From positions 96,811 through 160,810 of the forward strand of contig CAJTXA010000006.1 of NCBI GenBank assembly GCA_910579865.1: 64,000 nucleotides of DNA. Direction: 5' to 3'. A program made the translations under genes and the position numbers. Source of the stretch: an uncultured Lachnospiraceae bacterium. Its GTDB lineage: Bacteria; Bacillota; Clostridia; Lachnospirales; Lachnospiraceae. Under the pieces are notes generated by a model. The model was not told where the DNA came from and did no database searches. It saw nothing but the letters and a program-made list of their open reading frames with translations. Positions 17,871 to 26,098 of the stretch are shown here, in pieces (the first letter of the stretch is position 1; each line of letters begins with the position of its first letter).

Positions 17871-19919
17871 CTAATTTTCTTTTTTTAGATAACCATTTGA
17901 AAAATCTTCTTTTGTAAACTTACAAACTTTCCAATTTTTCTTTGATAGATATTTTTTTGAAATTCCATCATCTTGATAAAATAAATACTCTGCCTTCTCT
18001 GGAACATATCCAATCCACTCATAACTTGCTTGTTCCAAATCAGCCGTAGTTTTTACTTTCTCATTCAATGCTGCCAACAATAATACATGATTTTTCTTTA
18101 CAAAAAAGACAACTTCATTTAAAGAAACTGAAATATAGTGATGCCCCTTTTCTAATACTTCAAATCTTTTTTCTTCTGGTGAAGTCATACATACCATTAA
18201 CATTTCTTCTGGCAAATAGACATACCTTCCAACTGCATTTTGTGTATAAACAGGTGCAATCATAATGCTTTCTCCAACCATAAGCTGATCTTCCACTCTT
18301 TTTGCCTGTTTATCTTCTGGATAGTCAAATGCAAGCGGCCGAAAATACATCTCATCCTCAAGTGCTGCTTTCATAAATTCACTATACAGATAAGGAATCA
18401 ATGCATAACGAATTCGAATAATATTTCTAAAATCAGTTGTATCCCCAAATTGATACACTTCCTGCTTTCTAGTTCCAGCCGCTGAATGATTTCGCATTAA
18501 TGGTGTAAATATACCAAACTCTAACCAACGTAATAATAAATCTTTTGTTGTATCTCCTCCAAATCCTCCAATATCCGATCCTGTATATAATATTCCGCAC
18601 ATATTAAGTGATGGCATTTGTTGAATACTCATTAGTAGTTGCTGCCACCAAGCATGGTTATCCCCTGTCCAAATTCCTCCATATCGATGCATACCAATAT
18701 AAGAAGAACGAGAAAATAATAAAACTCTTTTTTCTGGATCAATTTTTTCAAATGCTTTGGCAGCTGCTTTTGTCATATAAAATCCATATAAATTATGCAC
18801 ATCTTTATGACAAATCTTTCTTCCATTCATATTATGATAAAAGCTGGCATAATCTTTCGAACTATTCGAAAGACTACAAACCAAATCTTTTAGATAAAAA
18901 AAGGAATGAATATCTAAATTTTTGTCTTTCATAGCAGAAATCTCTTCTATTACTTTTTTTAAATTCTTTTCAGAATAAAAGATAGCAGGTTCATTCATAT
19001 CATTCCAAAATCCATCGATTCCCTGTTCCATCAAATAACGATATTTTCCACCAAACCATTCCCTTGCCTTTGCATTTAATACATCAGGAAAATGTACCTT
19101 TCCTGGCCATACGGCTGCTGTAAAATTCTCTCCTTCTTCGTCTTTACAAAAATAATCGTTAGCTATTCCCTCCTCATAGATTGAATATCCCTCTTCTACC
19201 TTTACTCCTGCATCAATAATAGGAACTAAATGAATCTGCTGCTCTTTTAACTCTTCTACAAATTCCGAAAATTTTGGGAATTTTTCTTTATCTACTGTAA
19301 AATCCTTATATCCTTCCATATAGTCAATATCTAAATAAACTGCTTCCAAAGGAATTCCATTTTCTTGATATCCAGAGACTACCTCTCTTATATCTTTTTC
19401 ATTTTCATATCCCCATCTAGATTGTTGATATCCAAACGCCCATTTTGGTGCAATATAACTGCGGCCAATTAGTTGCCGAAACTGCTTTACAACTTCTTTT
19501 AAGCTTTCTCCTTCTATTATATAAATAACACAATCCTTTCCTGTTGTAATTGTCAAAGTTTCCATTGAAGTTTCCCCAACATCAAATACAACCTTTCCCG
19601 GATTATCTACAAAAATTCCAAATATTTTTCTTCCATTTACTATTAGAAAATTATGTGCCCCATATAAAGAATGTTTTCCCTCTGTATGTATTGGATCGTC
19701 TGTTGCATCACTAATATAAGAAAATCCTCTTTTATTTATTCCTCTTACTTGCTCCCCTAATCCATAAATAATATCCTCTTCTTCCATTTTACAAAATAGT
19801 ACAACTTTATCTTCCATCACATTTTGATTCATAACCAAAATTTCTGATTTTGTTTCTGGTATTTCTTGTACTACTGCACCTGTTTCAATTGGTTTCCCAA
19901 ATACATATTTTTGAATCAT
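17871..19919 (-). CDS. GH31 alpha-glucosidase
   Basis: 682 residues, no signal peptide, so cytoplasmic. GH31 hallmarks: nucleophile D307 in GFWNDMNEP and acid/base D420 in WTGDNHAWW, plus a beta-sandwich N-terminal domain (IIYGLGEQVRGINKRG). It should remove terminal alpha-glucose from maltose or isomaltose-type products and complete the starch pathway next to it. Own transcript: the upstream 343 bases separate it from ecfT and the 21-base hairpin follows it. Confidence 0.93.
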   Translation of the reverse strand: MIQKYVFGKPIETGAVVQEIPETKSEILVMNQNVMEDKVVLFCKMEEEDIIYGLGEQVRGINKRGFSYISDATDDPIHTEGKHSLYGAHNFLIVNGRKIFGIFVDNPGKVVFDVGETSMETLTITTGKDCVIYIIEGESLKEVVKQFRQLIGRSYIAPKWAFGYQQSRWGYENEKDIREVVSGYQENGIPLEAVYLDIDYMEGYKDFTVDKEKFPKFSEFVEELKEQQIHLVPIIDAGVKVEEGYSIYEEGIANDYFCKDEEGENFTAAVWPGKVHFPDVLNAKAREWFGGKYRYLMEQGIDGFWNDMNEPAIFYSEKNLKKVIEEISAMKDKNLDIHSFFYLKDLVCSLSNSSKDYASFYHNMNGRKICHKDVHNLYGFYMTKAAAKAFEKIDPEKRVLLFSRSSYIGMHRYGGIWTGDNHAWWQQLLMSIQQMPSLNMCGILYTGSDIGGFGGDTTKDLLLRWLEFGIFTPLMRNHSAAGTRKQEVYQFGDTTDFRNIIRIRYALIPYLYSEFMKAALEDEMYFRPLAFDYPEDKQAKRVEDQLMVGESIMIAPVYTQNAVGRYVYLPEEMLMVCMTSPEEKRFEVLEKGHHYISVSLNEVVFFVKKNHVLLLAALNEKVKTTADLEQASYEWIGYVPEKAEYLFYQDDGISKKYLSKKNWKVCKFTKEDFSNGYLKKEN

Positions 19920-20262
19920 TCCTATACCCTCCTACTGATACCATTTTTTACTTTTCACAATTATAGCTTATCCTAATCAAAAATTCTAGCATAATCTTTT
20001 CTAAAAAATAGTACAATTCTATTCTTTTTTACTCTTTGTTTTTTTACGTACTTTCTCAAATAAATTTTTGCAAAAATCTACGCTTAATATAAAAATGATT
20101 CCTTTTCATATTATAAAATCTGAAAAACTAATTCAAATATATTGAGCCAACTATTACTCTTTCCCAATTTTTATAAACACAGCTATCACATATACTGTAC
20201 TTTAAAAACTATATCAGTATAAATAATATATTTTATTTTTAATATATAATATAAAAATAAAT
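19920..20262. other. intergenic region between ecfT and the GH31 gene
   Basis: Very AT-rich. It should hold the GH31 promoter; TATAAT on the minus strand near 19964 is a possible -10 but no convincing -35 was found. An all-A/T inverted repeat, TTTATTTTTA (20232-20241) with TAAAAATAAA (20252-20261), directly follows the ecfT stop and may act as a weak terminator. Confidence 0.4.
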
Positions 20263-21030
20263 TTAATATAATAATCGAACGAATATAGAAATTCCTATCG
20301 CTGCTAACATCAGAAAGCAAAGTATACCATCTAACTTTTTTATTTTATCCTCTCTCAGGTAAGTTTTTTTACATTTTCCTCCAAATCCTCGAATCTCTAA
20401 TGCAATCGCCCGTTCTCTAGTATTAATAAGAGAACTCATTACAACAGGTGAAATCAAAGGAAGAAATGACTTTGCTCTAGTTTTTAAATTTCCTTCTGTT
20501 TCCATTCCCCTACTTCTTTGTGCATCTAAAATCGTATTCATTGTTCCACTCATTTGAGGAACAATCTGAAATACAGAACTAATCACATAACCAAGCTTTG
20601 GGGAAAATCCTATTCGTTCTAAATCCTCCACAAATTCGGCAGGCTTTGTCGTCAAAATAAAGACGGAAAATGCAAGCAATATATTTAAAATATTCAATCC
20701 AATTCTAACTGCATATAAAACACCTTCCCGATAAAATCGAAATACTCCTATCTGAAATAATAAGTTTTTATTACCCTGATAAAACAATCCATGAATTATA
20801 AATATGGTAATTAAAATAGTAAAAGAAAATGCAATTAATGGAATTACCTTTTTTACAATCTTTCCACTGATTAACATAAGAAAACTAAGTCCAATCCATA
20901 CTCCAAACATCCAAATTTCTCCTATAATCAAAGAAATACTAATTGCTGTTAAAATATAGCATAATTTTGTAAATGGATGTAGTCTTGTTAGCCAAATGTT
21001 TTTTTCAACATAAAGACTGATGCTTTTCAT
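20263..21030 (-). CDS. ecfT: ECF transporter transmembrane component EcfT
   Basis: 255 residues, CbiQ/EcfT family: about five membrane spans and the two coupling helices with A-R-G-type motifs, DAQRSRGMETEG near 170 and RERAIALEIRGFGGK near 207. EcfT is the scaffold linking ATPases to the S component. It stands alone here, 15 kb from the S and ATPase genes, with no other ECF gene nearby, but has the same promoter as they do. Start ATG 21030 after GGGAGG. Most likely the third subunit of that transporter. Confidence 0.92.
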   Translation of the reverse strand: MKSISLYVEKNIWLTRLHPFTKLCYILTAISISLIIGEIWMFGVWIGLSFLMLISGKIVKKVIPLIAFSFTILITIFIIHGLFYQGNKNLLFQIGVFRFYREGVLYAVRIGLNILNILLAFSVFILTTKPAEFVEDLERIGFSPKLGYVISSVFQIVPQMSGTMNTILDAQRSRGMETEGNLKTRAKSFLPLISPVVMSSLINTRERAIALEIRGFGGKCKKTYLREDKIKKLDGILCFLMLAAIGISIFVRLLY

Positions 21031-21055
21031 AGAAACCTCCCTATGTTTCTTTATT

Positions 21056-21102
21056 TGCTATAGCTTATCACTTTGCTATTGTCTTGTCAATGGTATTGTC
21101 AG
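21056..21102 (-). promoter_or_regulatory. ecfT promoter, near copy of the ECF operon promoter
   Basis: Minus strand TTGACA (21085-21090), 17 bases, TAAGCT (21062-21067). 42 of 47 bases equal 5251-5297, including 18 bases upstream of the -35 and most of the spacer. Conservation outside the core hexamers suggests a shared operator. Confidence 0.8.
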
Positions 21103-21103
21103 T

Positions 21104-21923
21104 CTATGCATGAGATAAAATCGGAAATATCATTTTATCCCTTTCTATACGCTCTAAATCCTTACCCAAAATAAATAATGTACAATCCTCTTTTTTACTC
21201 TCTCTTATCAAAAATTGTTCCTTTCTTGCAGGTGTATACTCTAAGATAATTTCTTCAATTGTACCTTTAAACGCTCCTGCCAATCGTTCCACTTCTATTG
21301 CTCTCTTTCCAAAAACTTGTTCAATATATAAGCAATTTTTCTTTTTATTTGCTATCACATAGACTTCTCTTTCTGGCAAATAATAAAGACTATCCTTATA
21401 TTCAGTAATCCAAAACTGGTATAAACCAATATTTTTGTTCATATACATCCCATCGTTTTCATTCTTACAATTTGACTGTGCATCTTTCCTTATCCTATTA
21501 TAAAGCTGTTCTTTTTGCTTTTCTTGGGTAAAATCTACCTTTTTTACAATATAAGAATCTTCTATTTTCTTTTCTTTGCAAGGCAAATAATACTCATATT
21601 CCTTTGAAGGCTGAAACCCAAACTTAGGATAATAATGTAACACACTATCATTTCCAAATAGATAAATCCCATCTACTGTATTTTTATATTCCTGTAAAAC
21701 CTGCTCAATAATTTTGCGATTCCAGCCTTGTCCTTGATATTTTCTATCTGTCATAACTGTTCCAAGCTGAATATAATTCTTTTTTTCTCCTAACAAATCA
21801 AACTGCATAATATTTACAGAAACATTAGAAATTAAATCCAAATGTTTCTCTTGTAAGTTGATTAAATGAATTTCGTATAGCAACATTCTCTTTTACTGAT
21901 GTAGAATACTGATACCTTAACAT
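21104..21923 (-). pseudogene. broken GNAT acetyltransferase
   Basis: ATG 21923 has AGGAGG six bases upstream and opens MLRYQYSTSVKENVAIRNSF, continuing to TRETFGFNF, the usual N-terminus of two-domain GNAT proteins, then stops at 21825-21827. The rest of the family sequence resumes at once in another frame as ISNVSVNIMQF and carries the acetyl-CoA loop YQGQGWNRKIIEQVL and the SCP2-like C-terminal part. The usual 25 or so residues after GFNF are missing, so an internal deletion that also shifted the frame is likely. An ATG at 21886 in the second frame has no ribosome binding site. Probably non-functional. Confidence 0.65.
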
Positions 21924-21931
21924 ATTTCCTC

Positions 21932-23119
21932 CTATTTGCTTTCCTCAATCATACTATCATAACTTTCAATTTTTTCCACAACATTGGACAAATACCGCCA
22001 TGTTCCATCTTCAAATGGCTGAATTACTATTTGGTTTTTAAATGCACAATCCGAATTATAGTCAATCCAAACGCCATCTACAAACAGTGTTATTGTTCCG
22101 TCGGTATTTTCTTGGTAATCCACCACTTCTCCAAATGGAGGAAATTGTTTTGAAAGAATCATTTCATACTCATAACTATCTGTCTCTAAATCATAATGAT
22201 ACAGATTCCTTAACTGTTTTACTGAAATAGGAAAACAAGTTGTCATAATCTTTTCACAAACTTCTGCTGGAATTCTGCCATGTTCTGCTCTAAAATTCTC
22301 TCCTGTATAAATCCGGTAAATATCCTGAAACATACAAGGCATTAAAATCTCCTCTACGTTTTCACTATCCCAATTTGTCACAAGCATATTATAATTTACA
22401 TAACTTAAACCATATAGATATTTCTCTGTCAGTCTTCTACATTCCTCTTTCATTGGCTGAACTCGAAAATATTCTCTTAAACTGCTATATTCCCCCGTTC
22501 TCTTATTTGTATAAATAAAATACCCTTTTTCTGTCAATCTAATTTCATTCAAATCGTTTATCACCACTGTTCTTATCTTAGGTATTCCCTCCTGCTTCCA
22601 TCCAATTCTAATATGATAGGATTGCAACTGCTTATTTCGATATAAAAAAGTCATTGATGACAATTCCCCATCTCGATCTACCAAAAATATAGTAATCATT
22701 CCTTCCTTTCCATCACAATAATTTTGATAAAATGTAATCACCTTCTTATAATTCTCCATATTGTGATTTTCAGAAACACTGATCTTACCCTGTTCTCCCA
22801 ATCGCTCTACTACCAGCTTTCTTTTTTCATCTGTAAATATCTTTATATAAGAATACTCCTCTTGTGGTGTAATAATCTCTACATCCTGATAAAGATCCAT
22901 ACATCCTTTTGCTGCTTCAATCGCTTCTTTTTGTAACCTCTCTTTCTCCTCCTCTGTAAATATACAAATAAATTCTTCATTCTTCTCACTCAAATTGTCA
23001 AAAACAATTTCCATTTTATCTATTCTTTGTTCTAGAACTTGTGTATCTGTTTCTAGCTTATTACTACATCCTAATAAAATAAAAATCGCTAAACGAAACC
23101 ACCATATCATTCGTCCCAT
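21932..23119 (-). CDS. lipoprotein of unknown function (DUF6070-like)
   Basis: 395 residues. Short signal peptide with lipobox ILLGC (C18), then a mixed alpha/beta extracellular region without known catalytic motifs; a heptad-like segment (VLEQRIDKMEIVFDNLSEK) follows the anchor. It resembles uncharacterised Lachnospiraceae lipoproteins that I associate with DUF6070, with moderate certainty. Stop at 21932 is only 9 bases before the GNAT remnant's start, so the two were one operon. Confidence 0.6.
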   Translation of the reverse strand: MGRMIWWFRLAIFILLGCSNKLETDTQVLEQRIDKMEIVFDNLSEKNEEFICIFTEEEKERLQKEAIEAAKGCMDLYQDVEIITPQEEYSYIKIFTDEKRKLVVERLGEQGKISVSENHNMENYKKVITFYQNYCDGKEGMITIFLVDRDGELSSMTFLYRNKQLQSYHIRIGWKQEGIPKIRTVVINDLNEIRLTEKGYFIYTNKRTGEYSSLREYFRVQPMKEECRRLTEKYLYGLSYVNYNMLVTNWDSENVEEILMPCMFQDIYRIYTGENFRAEHGRIPAEVCEKIMTTCFPISVKQLRNLYHYDLETDSYEYEMILSKQFPPFGEVVDYQENTDGTITLFVDGVWIDYNSDCAFKNQIVIQPFEDGTWRYLSNVVEKIESYDSMIEESK

Positions 23120-23576
23120 AGAAAAACTCCCATTCTATTATGTTCTTTTTATTCTCCCAATTTATAACAAAAAATATAAACTTATTGTAATGCCATATAG
23201 AAGAAAAAACAAAGAGTATAAAAAAAATCTATTTCAACCAGTTTACTAATTTTCATATAGTTTTTCCTGCCATGTTTTATATAACTTTGTTTTCCTTTAT
23301 TTTTCTTTTAAAATTTGTTTTTTTTCTAATACTATTTTAAAAAATCTTATCCCTACTTCTACTAAGTCAAAAATGTTGTTTAAACATTCCCAATTTTTGC
23401 CACAAAATACAAAAAATACTTGCAGAGAAAGCAAAAAAGAGTTATAGTGAAAATGAAAACATAAAATAGCAACAAATTATCGTTATAAAATTCAAAATTA
23501 TATCCTGTCGATTTCAAAATCATAGTATCTTAAAATAAAAGCAGAATATCTTTATCATTTACAATAGGAGCGCACC
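23120..23576. promoter_or_regulatory. divergent intergenic region with treR promoter
   Basis: Plus strand: TTGCAG (23420-23425), 17 bases, TATAGT (23443-23448), about 120 bases before treR. The remaining AT-rich stretch should hold the promoter of the minus-strand lipoprotein gene, but no clear hexamers were seen. Confidence 0.5.
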
Positions 23577-24311
23577 ATGCCTAAAACAAAATACATTGAA
23601 ATTTATCAAGATCTAAAATCAAAAATTGAACAAGGGGAATATGAATTTCAAGAACTTCTACCTTCTGAAAATATGTTTATCCATACTTATCAATGTTCCC
23701 GTAATACACTTCGCCGAGCAATCAGTGCACTTGTCACAGATGGTTATGTACAAACTATGCAGGGAAAAGGAGTCCGAAATATTTTTCAACCCACAAAGCA
23801 GACTTCCTTTACAATTGGAGGAATCGAATCCTTTCAAGAATCCGCCATAAGAAACCACCAAAAACCTATGACAAAAGTTCTTTGTTTTACAGAACTTATT
23901 ACAGATGATAAAATAGCAAAAAGAACTGGTTTTACACCAGGTTCTTCTCTCTATTATCTTCAACGACTGCATTATCTAGATGGCAAACCACTTATTATTA
24001 ACCATAACTATTTTCTAAAAGATATTGTTACTTCTCTTACACCAGAAATAGCGGAAGGCTCTATTTATCACTATCTAGAAAATACACTTCACATTTTAAT
24101 TGTTACTAGTAAGCGAATTATGACTGTAGAAAAAATGACACAGATTGATGAAAAATATCTAGAATTAGGAGACTATAACTGTCTTGCTGTGGTCAGCAGC
24201 CAGACTTATAACAACGATGGAATTATGTTTGAATATACACAATCCCGGCATCGACCAGACTATTTTTGTTTTCAAGATAACGCCACTCGAATTTACAGAA
24301 CTAGAAAATAA
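23577..24311 (+). CDS. treR: GntR-family trehalose operon repressor
   Basis: 244 residues: GntR winged helix (QELLPSENMFIHTYQCSRNT, then RAISALVTDGYVQTMQGKG) and a UTRA effector domain (ITDDKIAKRTGF, YYLQRLHYLDGKPLIINHNYF). The pattern follows TreR, which senses trehalose 6-phosphate. No treP, treC or treA gene lies in the window, so it is an orphan copy here and its targets are elsewhere, or it regulates another disaccharide. AGGAGCGCACC precedes the ATG. Confidence 0.82.
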   Translation: MPKTKYIEIYQDLKSKIEQGEYEFQELLPSENMFIHTYQCSRNTLRRAISALVTDGYVQTMQGKGVRNIFQPTKQTSFTIGGIESFQESAIRNHQKPMTKVLCFTELITDDKIAKRTGFTPGSSLYYLQRLHYLDGKPLIINHNYFLKDIVTSLTPEIAEGSIYHYLENTLHILIVTSKRIMTVEKMTQIDEKYLELGDYNCLAVVSSQTYNNDGIMFEYTQSRHRPDYFCFQDNATRIYRTRK

Positions 24312-24336
24312 AAATACTTTTACTGAAAATATAAAA

Positions 24337-24375
24337 ATTCCCTTGAATTTCAAACTTTTAGATATTCAAGGGAAT
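24337..24375. terminator. bidirectional terminator between treR and hscC
   Basis: ATTCCCTTGAAT (24337-24348) pairs with ATTCAAGGGAAT (24364-24375). On the minus strand it is followed by TTTTTATATTTT, and on the plus strand by CTTTC. It separates the converging stops at 24311 and 24385. Confidence 0.85.
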
Positions 24376-24384
24376 CTTTCATGT

Positions 24385-26082
24385 TTATTCTCGGTTCCAT
24401 TCCTCCAGTTCCCGCAATCGCTCTTTTAGTTCTCGTCTGGCATCCTCAATCGCTCCTGTATCATGTGTATTCAACGCATCTTCAAACGCTCGAAGCCACA
24501 TATCCAAAAGAATCCGTTCATTTCCAGTACTTTCTTCATAAATTCGTTCTCCCTTTAAAAGCAAAAGCCGATTTTCTTCCTGTTCTCTTGGAGGAATTTT
24601 TAGATAAGAAAGCTCTTCCATTCGTTCCTCAATTTGCTTTGGCGTCATATCATTTTCTTTTCCTTTTATAATCTGCTTTTTCACTTCTCCGGTCGATACT
24701 ACTTTTGCCTCTACTTCAAGCAGCGAATTAATATCATAGGTATAAGTTACATCCACTGCTTCCATCCCTGCTTTATTCTTTGGTATATTAATCTCTAAGC
24801 TTCCAAGATATAAATTATTTACTGCAAAACGGCTTTCTCCTTGCAATACCCGAATTCGAATCGATTCCTGATTGTCATGCAATGTATAAAGTCGTTCCGT
24901 ACGACTGGCTGGAATTACTGTATTTCTCTCAATAATTGGTAAAAAATGTCCTGCCTCATACATCCCATATGCCCGTTCTACAGAAACTTCTGTACCAAGT
25001 GTAAAAGAACATACATCTGTTAGAATAACCTCTTTTACTGCTTTATGCCGTTCCTTCATTGCGGCTTGTATTGCTGCACCCAAAGCTACTGCCTCATCTG
25101 GATGAATTTTATTATTTGGAAACTTCCGAAACAATCGAATAATAAAATTTCGCACAACTGGAAGTCTAGTCGCTCCACCTACTAGTACTACTTCATCCAC
25201 TTCAGACAAACGAAGGTGTGCATCGGATAAACTGCGTTGAATTGGTTTTCGAATCTTGTCCAATAAAGACTCACACAACTTTTCGTATTCTTCTAATGTA
25301 ACTGTCAACTCTTTCTCTTCTCCCTCATAGGAAAAATGCATCGTTACTTCATTTTTTTCTGAAAATTGCTTTTTGGCAAGCTCTGCTTCTTTATGCAGTT
25401 TTGCAGCTTCTTTTTCTGTTAATTTATCAATATCTATTTTGTTCTTTTCTAAAAATTCATTTTGCAGTATATCGGTAAAATCTTCTCCTCCTAAATAGTT
25501 ATCTCCTGCCACTGCACGCACTTCTAAAATATTTTGAAATAATTCCAAAATTGATACGTCAAATGTTCCTCCGCCTAGATCAAATACTAAAAAACGTGTA
25601 CTTTTTGTCTTTTCATATAATCCATATGAAATCGCTGCAGCTGTTGGTTCACTGATAATTCGCTCCACTTTCAAACCAGCAAGTTCTCCTGCACGTTGTG
25701 TTGCTTTCCTTCTCTTATCATCAAAATAAGCTGGAACACTGATCACTGCCTCTGTAACATCTTCTTTTAAAAGTTGTTCTGCATCTTCTTTTAATGCTCG
25801 TAACACAAAAGCAGATAATTCCTCTGCACTAAATTCCCGATCGCCAAGCTTAAACTTTTTTCCGCTTCCCATGGAACGTTTAAATACCTGTGCCATACGT
25901 TCTGGATGTAATAGACCATATTCCTTTGCCGTTTCTCCTACCAAAATCTGATTGTTCTGATCCACTGCTACAACAGATGGTGTCAAAGACTTACCCAACC
26001 GATTTTCAATAATTTTTGCTCCTTCTTCTGAAAAATAAGCAGCTAAACTATTTGTTGTTCCTAAATCAATTCCAATTATCAT
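24385..26082 (-). CDS. hscC: HscC-type Hsp70 chaperone
   Basis: 565 residues, close to the 556 of E. coli HscC and shorter than DnaK because the disordered tail is missing. ATPase domain: phosphate 1 GIDLGTTNS (4-12), phosphate 2 VFDLGGGTFDVS, adenosine motif VVLVGGATRLPVV. The substrate domain opens with the HscC-like TDVCSFTLGTEV and FLPIIERNTVIP. It is the last gene after two giant J-like/TPR genes (16 bases downstream of the nearer one), so these are its probable partners. General folding role, client proteins unknown. Confidence 0.85.
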   Translation of the reverse strand: MIIGIDLGTTNSLAAYFSEEGAKIIENRLGKSLTPSVVAVDQNNQILVGETAKEYGLLHPERMAQVFKRSMGSGKKFKLGDREFSAEELSAFVLRALKEDAEQLLKEDVTEAVISVPAYFDDKRRKATQRAGELAGLKVERIISEPTAAAISYGLYEKTKSTRFLVFDLGGGTFDVSILELFQNILEVRAVAGDNYLGGEDFTDILQNEFLEKNKIDIDKLTEKEAAKLHKEAELAKKQFSEKNEVTMHFSYEGEEKELTVTLEEYEKLCESLLDKIRKPIQRSLSDAHLRLSEVDEVVLVGGATRLPVVRNFIIRLFRKFPNNKIHPDEAVALGAAIQAAMKERHKAVKEVILTDVCSFTLGTEVSVERAYGMYEAGHFLPIIERNTVIPASRTERLYTLHDNQESIRIRVLQGESRFAVNNLYLGSLEINIPKNKAGMEAVDVTYTYDINSLLEVEAKVVSTGEVKKQIIKGKENDMTPKQIEERMEELSYLKIPPREQEENRLLLLKGERIYEESTGNERILLDMWLRAFEDALNTHDTGAIEDARRELKERLRELEEWNRE

Positions 26083-26098
26083 AATTTTTTCCTCTTAC

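Noticed and set aside
20232..20261. All-A/T inverted repeat after ecfT as a firm terminator
   Set aside because: The stem is only A-T pairs in A/T-rich DNA, expected by chance; mentioned only as a weak possibility.
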